Positions 7,038 to 13,531 of a stretch of DNA of 14,198 bases are shown in pieces. Origin of the DNA: an uncultured Azospirillum sp. Lineage in GTDB: Bacteria > Pseudomonadota > Alphaproteobacteria > Azospirillales > Azospirillaceae. Each line of letters begins with the position of its first letter. Position 1 is the first letter of the stretch. The translations under genes and the position numbers were made by a program. The stretch covers positions 1 through 14,198 of the forward strand of contig CALGOL010000677.1 of NCBI GenBank assembly GCA_937960755.1, written 5' to 3'. The notes under the pieces are model-generated. The model was given only the letters and a program-made list of their open reading frames with translations, was not told where the DNA came from and searched no databases.

Positions 7038-8396
7038 CTAAAAGAAACGCAGGGCTTTTGCGTCGTCGCCTTTTAGGATCGCCGCAGCCTCAATCGCCAA
7101 GAACAGGCCGCCCGCCACCAACACCAGCATACCGTCGCGGCGCGCTTCGCGCACCGCCGATTGAACGGCCTTCTCCAGATCGTCTTCGATCCGCATCGGC
7201 AAATCCGGGCGCAGCGCCTTCGCCGCGTTGGCTACTCTCGTCGAATCGCCGCCACGGTGATGGGCGCGGGTGCAAACCAGCCGGTCGGCCGCCGGGGCAA
7301 GCGCCGCAACCACGCCTTCAGCGTTTTTGTTGTACGACACGCCGCACACCAGCAGCACCTTGCGGCCCGCCGCCAAATGGGGCAGGGCGGCGAGCGTGCT
7401 GCTCATCGCTTCCGGGGTGTGACCGACGTCGATATAGACCGGTGGATCGTCACTGATCCGTTCCAGCCGTCCCGGCCAGCGGGCGTTTCCCACCGCGCAG
7501 CGGAAGGCGGCGGCGAAGGCGGCGGCGTTGACGTCCATGCCCTGGCGATTGAGCCACGCTCGCGCCAAGCCGGCGGCGGTCAGCGCGTTGACGATTTGGT
7601 GTTCGCCCAATAGCGAAAAGCGCACGTCGTCCAGCGGTTCGCCGAAGAGGTCGAGGTCAGCGCGCATGCCGTCGGAATCGAGCTGTAAGCGCCGCACGCT
7701 GCCGACATCCTCCCACGTCACAAGCTGCAGCCGGCGCAGCCGGGCGTAGGCGTCGAGCCGGCGACGCAAATCGGGCGCCAAGCGGCCCAACACCAGCGTT
7801 CCGCCGTCCGGGCACAGGTCGGCCTTGTCGTAGGCGATAAGCTCCAGCCGATCACCCAGGATGTCGGCGTGCTCAAGATCGACCGACGTCAGCGCCGCGA
7901 CGTTTCCGGGAATGGCGCGGGTGGCGTCGTAACGCCCGCCGACGCCGGCTTCAAGCACCAGCGCGGCCGGACGCCGAGTTGAGAACCAATCCATCGCGAC
8001 GGCGGTGAAGGCCTCGAACGCGCCGACCTGCTCATCGGGCCATGCGCGCAGCAGGTCGTTTTCTGCGGCTTGGAACCGCGCCACGGCGGCGCAAAGGTCG
8101 TCGTCCGAGATGGCCTGACCAGCGCATTCGATGCGCTCGTTAAAGCGCAGCAGGTGGGGCGAGGTGAACAGACCGCATTCCTGCCCCAGGGCTTCCAGTA
8201 GGCCGGCGGTCAGCCGGGCGACGCTGCCCTTGCCGTTGGAGCCGGTCACCTTGATCGCGTCGAGCCGCCGCCCCCAATCGCCCGCCAGCGCCGGCGCCAG
8301 CAGCCGCTCCATACGGTGCAGGCCGACGCCGTCGCCAGTCTTGGGGCGGCTCATCAGGCGATGTATGAGGTCATCGACGGGCGGGGCGGCGGTCAC
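7038..8396 (-). CDS. Divergent FolC/Mur-ligase-like protein (second FolC paralogue)
   Basis: A 452-aa Mur-ligase-family enzyme closest in layout to folylpolyglutamate/dihydrofolate synthase, which ligates an amino acid to an acyl phosphate made with ATP. Visible motifs: P-loop T-G-S-N-G-K-G-S at 51-58, the FolC-like S-P-H-L-L-R-F-N-E-R-I at 79-89, E-A-G-V-G-G-R at 149-155, the candidate metal/carbamate lysine K191, G-E-H-Q-I-V-N at 264-270 and W-P-G-R-L-E at 307-312. It departs from the FolC encoded two genes upstream at three conserved places: D-A-T-R (157-160) where FolC has D-x-T-N; D-V-G-H-T (323-327) where FolC has D-G-G-H-N; and Y-N-K-N (355-358) where FolC has A-N-K-D. The GTG start is in a GTGA overlap with the ATP-grasp gene and has AAGGAAG seven bases upstream, so the two are translationally coupled. 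The substrate is unknown; partner action with the ATP-grasp ligase is an inference. Automated tools would likely call it folC. Confidence 0.82.
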   Translation of the reverse strand: MTAAPPVDDLIHRLMSRPKTGDGVGLHRMERLLAPALAGDWGRRLDAIKVTGSNGKGSVARLTAGLLEALGQECGLFTSPHLLRFNERIECAGQAISDDDLCAAVARFQAAENDLLRAWPDEQVGAFEAFTAVAMDWFSTRRPAALVLEAGVGGRYDATRAIPGNVAALTSVDLEHADILGDRLELIAYDKADLCPDGGTLVLGRLAPDLRRRLDAYARLRRLQLVTWEDVGSVRRLQLDSDGMRADLDLFGEPLDDVRFSLLGEHQIVNALTAAGLARAWLNRQGMDVNAAAFAAAFRCAVGNARWPGRLERISDDPPVYIDVGHTPEAMSSTLAALPHLAAGRKVLLVCGVSYNKNAEGVVAALAPAADRLVCTRAHHRGGDSTRVANAAKALRPDLPMRIEDDLEKAVQSAVREARRDGMLVLVAGGLFLAIEAAAILKGDDAKALRFF

Positions 8397-9397
8397 GAAG
8401 CGGCTTCCTTAAACCAGATGTCGGCGATGCGTTCCCAGGCGTCCAACACGACGTCGCGTCGGCCGGACTGGGCGAGGCCGGACAGCGACGGGTTGCTGTT
8501 GACCTCCAGCAAGGTCAAAGCGCCGGGGTCGCGCAGATCATCCGGCGACATGACGTCCAACCCGCAGACCCGCAAGCCGAGTGCTGCGGCGGCCGACCGC
8601 GCGTACGCCCGAAACGCCGGGGAGAAATCGGCGGTGAACGCCGCCACCGACGCCCCGGCGGAGATATTGCGGCGAGGCGACGCCTGAAATGTCGCTCCAG
8701 CCGGCAGGACGGTGTTTAGCGTCATGCCGACGGCGACAAGTCGGTTTAACAGGTAAGGAGAATCGAGCGGGATGGGCGTCATGCCGTCGGCGACGAGCGC
8801 GCGATTGCCCCGCGCCAGCAGTTCCGCCACCGTGGCGGCGCCGTCGCCGACAAGGCCGCCGGCCCGGCGCTCATAGGCGAACAGCGGCGCGCCGTCCACC
8901 ACAAAGACGCGGAATTCCCGCCCGTGGAGCAACTCTTGCACCAAGGCGACCGGATGCGCTTCCGCCATGGCGTCCAGCAGCCGGCGCACGTCGGCGCCGT
9001 TGAACGCCGTGTCGGCGTAAGCGCCGCAGGACCCGTCGTTGGGTTTGACGAAGACAGGAAAGCCTAGCCGTTCGGCGTAGGCGGCGGCTTCGTCGGCGCG
9101 CCGACCCGGCGGGCGCTTGGCGCTAAAGCGGTCAGTGGTGAAGAAATGTTCGCCTTTGGGCGTACGCAAGCCGGCGCGCGTCAGCAATCGGGCGGTGTGG
9201 GTCTTGTCGGAAGCGATGGAGGCGGCGGTGGCGGCGTTGAGCGGATAGGCCGACACCTTGCCGGCGCCAGAGAGAAAGGCGTTGCGGCCGTCCGACACCT
9301 CGCAGAGATAGCCCGAATCAGGGTCGAGCAGGGTGAACTCCCAGCCGCGCCGCGCCGCGACCTCGGCCAGAAAGGCGACTGGATCAGGCAGCTTCAT
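8393..9397 (-). CDS. Cyanophycin-synthetase/RimK-like ATP-grasp ligase
   Basis: A 334-aa ATP-grasp enzyme, expected to join a carboxylate to an amine through an acyl phosphate. Motifs: S-D-K at 63-65, the ATP-binding lysine in F-V-K-P at 116-119, V-Q-E at 153-155, N-I-S-A-G-A at 244-249 (compare the N-L-S-T-G-G of cyanophycin synthetase CphA), L-D-V at 280-282 and the metal-binding L-E-V-N-S-N-P-S at 297-304. It looks like the stand-alone ATP-grasp half of CphA or of RimK/GshB-type ligases. The start at 9397 is fixed by an ATGA overlap with the folC stop and a GGAGG seven bases upstream; the open frame reaches 9457 but only by reading back into folC. Its 3' end overlaps the FolC-like gene by GTGA. 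CphA itself fuses an ATP-grasp and a Mur-ligase domain, so two adjacent coupled genes with those folds are suggestive, but no substrate can be named. Confidence 0.88.
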   Translation of the reverse strand: MKLPDPVAFLAEVAARRGWEFTLLDPDSGYLCEVSDGRNAFLSGAGKVSAYPLNAATAASIASDKTHTARLLTRAGLRTPKGEHFFTTDRFSAKRPPGRRADEAAAYAERLGFPVFVKPNDGSCGAYADTAFNGADVRRLLDAMAEAHPVALVQELLHGREFRVFVVDGAPLFAYERRAGGLVGDGAATVAELLARGNRALVADGMTPIPLDSPYLLNRLVAVGMTLNTVLPAGATFQASPRRNISAGASVAAFTADFSPAFRAYARSAAAALGLRVCGLDVMSPDDLRDPGALTLLEVNSNPSLSGLAQSGRRDVVLDAWERIADIWFKEAAS

Positions 9398-10677
9398 GGC
9401 GCGTCCTCCATGAAATCGGGCGGCAATGCTTCCGGCAGCAGATGCAGCGAACCGCACACCAAAGCGCGGCGGGCGCCTAGCGCCGATAAGTGCGCCAGCG
9501 CCGCAGCCACATCGGGGGCTTGGGAGGCGTACAGGCCGAACGCCTCCGCCGTGGCGACAATCTCGGCGGGCGCATGGGCGGGGCGGGGCGGGTTTTTGAT
9601 AGGAACCGCCGTCAGTTGATCGACAAACGGGGCCAGCGGCTCCAGAAACGCCGCGACGTCCTTATTCGCCAGCATGCCAACCACCAGACTGATCGGCGGC
9701 TCCTCCTCCGCCCATTGCGCCAAAGCCAAGCCGGCTGAATCATTATGGCCGCCGTCGACCCAAATCCGCATGCCGCCCCGCGGCGCAAGCTCCTGCAACC
9801 GTCCGGGCCAACGTGCGCTGGTCAGGCCGGCGACGAAGATGTCGTTGCGCGCCAAATCGGGGAAGGCCGCCTCAATCGCCGCGATGGCGGCGCCGGCGTT
9901 GGCGATCTGGTGCGCGCCCGCCAGCGCCGGGCGGGGCAATGAACGCAAGCCGCGGGGGGAGACGTACGCCATGCCGTCGCCATCGGCGTACGCCAGCCAA
10001 TCCAGCCCGGCGGTCAGGATCGGCGCGCCGATATCGGCCGCCCTGCGCCGCACCACGTCCCAAGCGGAGACATACGGCTGCGATCCCAGCACCGCCGGCC
10101 GTCCCGACTTGAGGATCCCGGCTTTATGGGCGGCAATGTCGGCCAGAGTGGGGCCGAGGAACTCCAAATGATCGTAGGAAATCGCGGTAATCACCGAGAC
10201 GGCCGGGGCGTCAAATACGTTGGTGCAGTCCTCCCGCCCGCCCATGCCGGCCTCGATCAACACGACGTCGGCCGGGGTTTCGGCGAAGACCAGCAATGCC
10301 GCCAGGGTCAGCGCTTCAAACGGCGTCGGCCGACACGCCGCGTCGCTGGCCGCTTCGACGCGGGCGAAGGCGTCGGCCAGCGCCGCGTCGTCGATCAGTC
10401 GGCCGGCCAGCCGTACGCATTCCCGTACGCTTATCAGGTGGGGCGAGGTGAAGGCGTGCGCCTTGAGGCCAGCCGTCGCGAATATGGCTCGCAAATAAGC
10501 GACGGTGGAGCCTTTGCCATTGGTGCCGGCGACGTGAATCACCGGCGCCAAACGCCGATGCGGCGCGCCAAGGCGCGCCAGCATTTCGACCATACGGCTT
10601 AGTCCCGGCTGAATGGCCGGGGCGCCCGCGACAGGAGAAAAACGGGCGTAGGCGCGGTCTGCGGCGCCGCCGATCAG
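9394..10677 (-). CDS. folC: Folylpolyglutamate synthase / dihydrofolate synthase
   Basis: FolC adds glutamate to dihydropteroate and to reduced folates. With the proposed CTG start the protein has 427 aa, normal for FolC. Motifs (427-aa numbering): P-loop T-N-G-K-G-S at 52-57, S-P-H-L-I-S-V-R-E at 78-86, E-A-G-M-G-G-R-E-D-C-T-N at 142-153, Y-D-H at 168-170, K185, W-P-G-R-L-Q at 290-295, D-G-G-H-N at 308-312 and G-M-L-A-N-K-D at 334-340. The first ATG (10593) would remove 28 residues that resemble the normal FolC N-terminus. Upstream there is no ATG, GTG or TTG before an in-frame TAG, but a CTG overlaps the accD stop as CTGA and has GGGAG seven bases before it. A conservative gene call would be 9394-10593 (399 aa). 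Position after accD is the standard alphaproteobacterial order. Confidence 0.93.
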   Translation of the reverse strand: MIGGAADRAYARFSPVAGAPAIQPGLSRMVEMLARLGAPHRRLAPVIHVAGTNGKGSTVAYLRAIFATAGLKAHAFTSPHLISVRECVRLAGRLIDDAALADAFARVEAASDAACRPTPFEALTLAALLVFAETPADVVLIEAGMGGREDCTNVFDAPAVSVITAISYDHLEFLGPTLADIAAHKAGILKSGRPAVLGSQPYVSAWDVVRRRAADIGAPILTAGLDWLAYADGDGMAYVSPRGLRSLPRPALAGAHQIANAGAAIAAIEAAFPDLARNDIFVAGLTSARWPGRLQELAPRGGMRIWVDGGHNDSAGLALAQWAEEEPPISLVVGMLANKDVAAFLEPLAPFVDQLTAVPIKNPPRPAHAPAEIVATAEAFGLYASQAPDVAAALAHLSALGARRALVCGSLHLLPEALPPDFMEDAP

Positions 10678-11648
10678 GGGCGGTCTCCCGCTTGGCGGAT
10701 GTCGCTATCGTCGTCCTGGCCGGCCTGCTGGCCGGCGGGAGTGAGATCGGCGAGTTCAGGAATGCCGACGTCGTCGGCGCCGCCGGCTTTGCCCTTGCGC
10801 ACCGGCTGCGTCAGCAGCGCCAGCACGCGGCCCAGGGTTTCCTTCAGGTCTTTACGGTCGACCACCATGTCGACCATGCCGTGATCGAGCAGATACTCGG
10901 CGCGCTGGAAGCCTTCCGGCAGGGTCTCGCGGATGGTGCTTTCAATAACCCGCGCCCCGGCGAAACCGATCTGCGCCGCCTTTTCCGCAATGTGGATGTC
11001 GCCCAGCATGGCGAAGGAGGCGGTGACGCCGCCGGTGGTCGGATCGGTCAGAATGACGACGTAGGGCAGGCCGGCGTCTTTGACCATCTCCACCGCGATG
11101 GTGGAGCGCGGCATCTGCATCAGCGACAAGATGCCTTCCTGCATGCGGGCGCCGCCGGAAGCCGGGACCACCACCAAGGGGGCCTTGGCGGCGACGGCGG
11201 CTTTCGCCGCGGCGACGATGCCTTCGCCGACGTTGATACCCATCGAGCCGCCCATGAAGCCGAAATCGAAGGCGGCGATGACGGTCTTAACCCCGGTGAC
11301 GGCGCCTTGGCCGACCATGATGGCGTCCTGCCGTCCGGTCTTGCTCTGGGCTTCCTTCAAGCGGTCGGTGTAGCGCTTTTGATCGCGGAACTTCAGCGGG
11401 TCCACTGGACCCTTCGGCACGTCGATCAGCTTGTATTCGCCGCCGTCGAACAGCATGCCCAGCCGTTCGACCGGCCCGAGGCGCATGTGGTGGCCGCAAT
11501 GGCGGCAGACCCGCAGGTTTTCCTCCAGCTCGCGAATGAACAGCATGGAGTCGCAGTGCGGGCATTTGTCCCACAAGTTATCCGGGATCTCCCGCGGGGC
11601 GTAGAGGGCGCGGATCTTGGGACGGACATAGTTGGTCAACCAGTTCAT
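10674..11648 (-). CDS. accD: Acetyl-CoA carboxylase carboxyltransferase subunit beta
   Basis: This is the beta subunit of the carboxyltransferase, which with AccA moves the carboxyl group from carboxybiotin to acetyl-CoA to make malonyl-CoA for fatty acids. The length of 324 aa is normal. The N-terminal zinc ribbon has C29-x2-C32 and C48-x2-C51. The crotonase-like core has S-G-G-A-R-M-Q-E-G at 164-172, P-T-T-G-G-V-T-A-S at 203-211 and G-F-A-G-A-R-V-I-E at 228-236. The tail from about 285 is acidic and variable, as in other alphaproteobacterial AccD. The ATG overlaps the stop of the HEPN-like gene as ATGA, and GGAAGAG lies upstream. In many alphaproteobacteria accD directly follows trpA; here two extra genes intervene. 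Confidence 0.97.
   Translation of the reverse strand: MNWLTNYVRPKIRALYAPREIPDNLWDKCPHCDSMLFIRELEENLRVCRHCGHHMRLGPVERLGMLFDGGEYKLIDVPKGPVDPLKFRDQKRYTDRLKEAQSKTGRQDAIMVGQGAVTGVKTVIAAFDFGFMGGSMGINVGEGIVAAAKAAVAAKAPLVVVPASGGARMQEGILSLMQMPRSTIAVEMVKDAGLPYVVILTDPTTGGVTASFAMLGDIHIAEKAAQIGFAGARVIESTIRETLPEGFQRAEYLLDHGMVDMVVDRKDLKETLGRVLALLTQPVRKGKAGGADDVGIPELADLTPAGQQAGQDDDSDIRQAGDRP
10685..10689 (-). promoter_or_regulatory. Ribosome binding site supporting a CTG start for folC
   Basis: GGGAG on the minus strand ends seven bases before the CTG at 10677, which overlaps the accD stop codon as CTGA. The other folC junctions in this operon use the same geometry (SD, seven bases, start overlapping the upstream stop). 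Confidence 0.45.
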
Positions 11649-12139
11649 GGGTTCTCTTCCATTGCGGCGACGGCCGCCTCTATCGTCTCAATAGCGTCGG
11701 ACATATCAACATCCAAACTGGACTTGGCCCCGTGGGCGAGCAGGTTGCGTTCCAGATACAGCTTTTGCATGGCCGCGTAAATGGGGCGCCCTTTGTCGAT
11801 CAGCATTGAGAGGCGCCGCGCAAACGAAATGCTGCTGACGTTCTTTTCGTCCAGGGCGTCCCAGACGCGCCGCTCACGCCAGTCCGTCTTTTCCTTATGT
11901 TCCTTTATCAAGAGAGCGGATCGGCGGTTAACCTCGGCCTCAAACTGGGCGAACAGCATCAAGTAGAGGCCGGCGATAACGATTTCAGGATTGCCGGGAG
12001 GCGGCCCGCTGCCGCCCCATCCGCCTCCATCTCCGAATCCGGCTCCTGACCCGCTCCCCAATCCGGCGCCGTTCGGGTCGGTTAGCGCCGGTTCGGAGAA
12101 TGGGAGGTACGCCGCCAGAACGTCGTCAAAGCGATTCAT
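11645..12139 (-). CDS. Putative HEPN-domain protein (R-N-x3-H) with glycine-rich linker
   Basis: A 164-aa protein not recognised as a named family. The N-terminal 20 residues are followed by a glycine/serine-rich linker (about 24-49, ending P-P-P-G-N). The rest (50-164) looks all-helical: a hydrophobic helix at 52-66, a long charged helix at 66-90, and the motif R131-N132-L-L-A-H136-G near the end of a helix. R-(N/D/H)-x3-H followed by G is the signature of HEPN domains, many of which are RNases in toxin-antitoxin and defence systems. The start at 12139 is preferred over the longer frame to 12256 because AAGGA lies about six bases upstream and the overlap with the upstream gene falls to 14 bases. 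The stop overlaps the accD start as ATGA. Its DNA is clearly poorer in GC than the flanking genes. HEPN assignment rests on one motif and helix pattern; RNase activity is not shown. Confidence 0.72.
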   Translation of the reverse strand: MNRFDDVLAAYLPFSEPALTDPNGAGLGSGSGAGFGDGGGWGGSGPPPGNPEIVIAGLYLMLFAQFEAEVNRRSALLIKEHKEKTDWRERRVWDALDEKNVSSISFARRLSMLIDKGRPIYAAMQKLYLERNLLAHGAKSSLDVDMSDAIETIEAAVAAMEENP

Positions 12140-12674
12140 GCTTTTCCTTGACGAGGCGGATGAAGGTTTCCTGATTGAACGGCTCCGAGCCCAGCCTTGA
12201 GTCGCGATTTCCCCATAGAACCCACTGCGACGCTTGCCCTTCCTCAGACTTGTCAAGCAAGCGGAGATCGCGCCAACGCCGCGGCGGCGTGTTGGGGGTT
12301 TCGATGGCGACGCGACCGTTGGTCAGCGTCACCCAGGCGCCGTTGGGGCGAAAGCGCAGCACCTCTGCGCCATCAGGCGCGTAAACGGACAGTAAAGGCA
12401 CTTCCTCGTCCGGCAATTCCCAGTAAGCCATGTAGCGTTCGAAAAGATAATCGACGCCGCTGCGGCGCGCGGCGTAACCATCGCCGCTCTCGGCCGTCCA
12501 ACGTTCAATCTGGTCATACAAAGCGTTGACGCGCGATTTATAGTCCACCAGCCGCTCCCGAACTTCCACCTCGTTCGGAATTGGCGTTAGTTCCAAGGCA
12601 GCGATGGTTTCCGGCGTCAGCATGTGCAGACGCTTCGCATCGTCGAGTACTTGTTCGCGCGTCCTGCTTCCCAT
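12126..12674 (-). CDS. Unknown 182-aa protein, partner of the HEPN-like gene
   Basis: I do not recognise this protein. Residues 1-85 look helical and charged (R-E-R-L-V-D-Y-K-S-R-V-N-A-L-Y-D-Q at 39-55). Residues about 94-157 look like short beta strands (L-L-S-V-Y-A-P-D-G-A-E-V-L-R-F at 94-108; A-W-V-T-L-T-N-G-R-V-A-I-E at 113-125; Q-W-V-L-W-G at 150-155). No signal peptide, membrane segment, Cys/His metal motif, P-loop, or the G-S-x10-D-x-D pattern of MNT nucleotidyltransferase antitoxins is present. The ATG has a perfect AGGAGG seven to eight bases upstream, which abuts the trpA stop codon, with a gap of only five bases. The 3' end overlaps the HEPN-like gene by 14 bases, so the pair is probably co-translated and may act together. 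Antitoxin or substrate-sensing roles are speculative. Confidence 0.78.
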   Translation of the reverse strand: MGSRTREQVLDDAKRLHMLTPETIAALELTPIPNEVEVRERLVDYKSRVNALYDQIERWTAESGDGYAARRSGVDYLFERYMAYWELPDEEVPLLSVYAPDGAEVLRFRPNGAWVTLTNGRVAIETPNTPPRRWRDLRLLDKSEEGQASQWVLWGNRDSRLGSEPFNQETFIRLVKEKHESL

Positions 12675-12679
12675 CGCGC

Positions 12680-13531
12680 TTACCTCCTGGCGCTCCGCAC
12701 TCCGTCGGCCAGTTCGCGCACGAAAGCCAGCACGTTCGCCGCCAGTCCGGGCTTCGCCTTGCCGTTCTCGTCCAGCCCTTCCGCGACCTTGCGGACGATG
12801 GCGGAGCCCACCACCGCGGCGTCGGCGACGCGGGCGACGTTGGCCGCTTGATCCGGCGTATTGATGCCGAAGCCCACCGCCACCGGCAGGTCAGTGTGCG
12901 CCTTCAACTGCGCCACCGCCGCCGATATGGCGTCGTCCGTCGCCGAAGCCGCGCCGGTGATGCCGGCGACCGACACGTAGTAGACGAAGCCGGAGGTGTT
13001 CTTCAGCACAGCCGGCAGCCGCGCCGCGTCGGTCGTCGGGGTGGCGAGACGGACGAAATGCACCCCCGCCTTCAACGCCGGAACGCACAGTTCGCCGTCT
13101 TCTTCCGGCGGCAAATCAACGACGATCAGCCCGTCGACGCCAGCCGCCTTGGCGTCGGCCAGAAAGCGTTCGACGCCATAGGCGTAGACCGGGTTGTAAT
13201 AACCCATCAGCACGATCGGCGTTTCATCATCGTCGGCGCGGAACGCCCGCACCGCCGCCAGCGTGCGGCTCATCTTGCCGCCCGCGTTCAGCGCCCGCAA
13301 GGAAGACGCCTGAATCGCCGGGCCGTCCGCCATCGGGTCGGTGAACGGCATGCCGAGTTCAATGACGTCGGCCCCGGCCGCCGGCAGACCTTTGAGGATT
13401 TCCAACGAGACGTCGTAGTCGGGATCGCCGCAGGTGACGAAGGCGACAAGACCGGCGCGCCCCTGTTCCTTCAGGGCGGCGAAGCGGCGTTCAATGCGCG
13501 ATGCGGTGGCGCGCGATGCGGCGGCGGTCAC
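12680..13531 (-). CDS. trpA: Tryptophan synthase alpha subunit
   Basis: TrpA cleaves indole-3-glycerol phosphate to indole and glyceraldehyde 3-phosphate, passing indole through a tunnel to TrpB. The length of 283 aa fits the family with a short N-terminal extension. Motifs: F-V-T-C-G-D-P at 31-37; the catalytic Glu58 in I-E-L-G-M-P-F-T-D-P, and Asp69 in M-A-D-G-P-A-I-Q; G-Y-Y-N-P-V at 110-115; D-L-P-P-E-E at 139-144; and the phosphate-binding G-F-G-I (220-223) and V-G-S-A-I-V (241-246). The start is GTG, overlapping the trpB stop as GTGA, with GGGAG upstream. The 3' end carries the ribosome site of the next gene. Confidence 0.97.
   Translation of the reverse strand: MTAAASRATASRIERRFAALKEQGRAGLVAFVTCGDPDYDVSLEILKGLPAAGADVIELGMPFTDPMADGPAIQASSLRALNAGGKMSRTLAAVRAFRADDDETPIVLMGYYNPVYAYGVERFLADAKAAGVDGLIVVDLPPEEDGELCVPALKAGVHFVRLATPTTDAARLPAVLKNTSGFVYYVSVAGITGAASATDDAISAAVAQLKAHTDLPVAVGFGINTPDQAANVARVADAAVVGSAIVRKVAEGLDENGKAKPGLAANVLAFVRELADGVRSARR
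12682..12688 (-). promoter_or_regulatory. Strong ribosome binding site for the inserted gene pair, overlapping the trpA stop
   Basis: AGGAGGT on the minus strand, whose last T is the first base of the trpA TAA stop, lies seven bases before the ATG at 12674. It is the only full consensus site seen in the operon, so the inserted gene can be translated by its own initiation as well as by coupling. Confidence 0.7.

Noticed and set aside
9398..9457. Longer N-terminus for the ATP-grasp protein
   Set aside because: The extra residues lie within folC; the ATGA overlap with GGAGG seven bases upstream is much stronger evidence for the start at 9397.
10692..11780. Open frame of 362 aa on the plus strand
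   Set aside because: It is antisense to accD and rich in His, Asp and Gln without domain motifs. AccD on the other strand is certain.
12140..12256. Longer N-terminus for the HEPN-like protein (203 aa)
   Set aside because: The extra 39 residues are basic and Ser-rich, lie wholly within the upstream gene, and have no good ribosome site. The ATG at 12139 has AAGGA at proper spacing and only a 14-base overlap.
12126..12674. MNT-type nucleotidyltransferase antitoxin for the HEPN-like protein
   Set aside because: The usual HEPN partner has G-S-x-x-x-G followed by D-x-D. The protein has M-G-S near the start by chance but no matching Asp pair, so the assignment is not supported.
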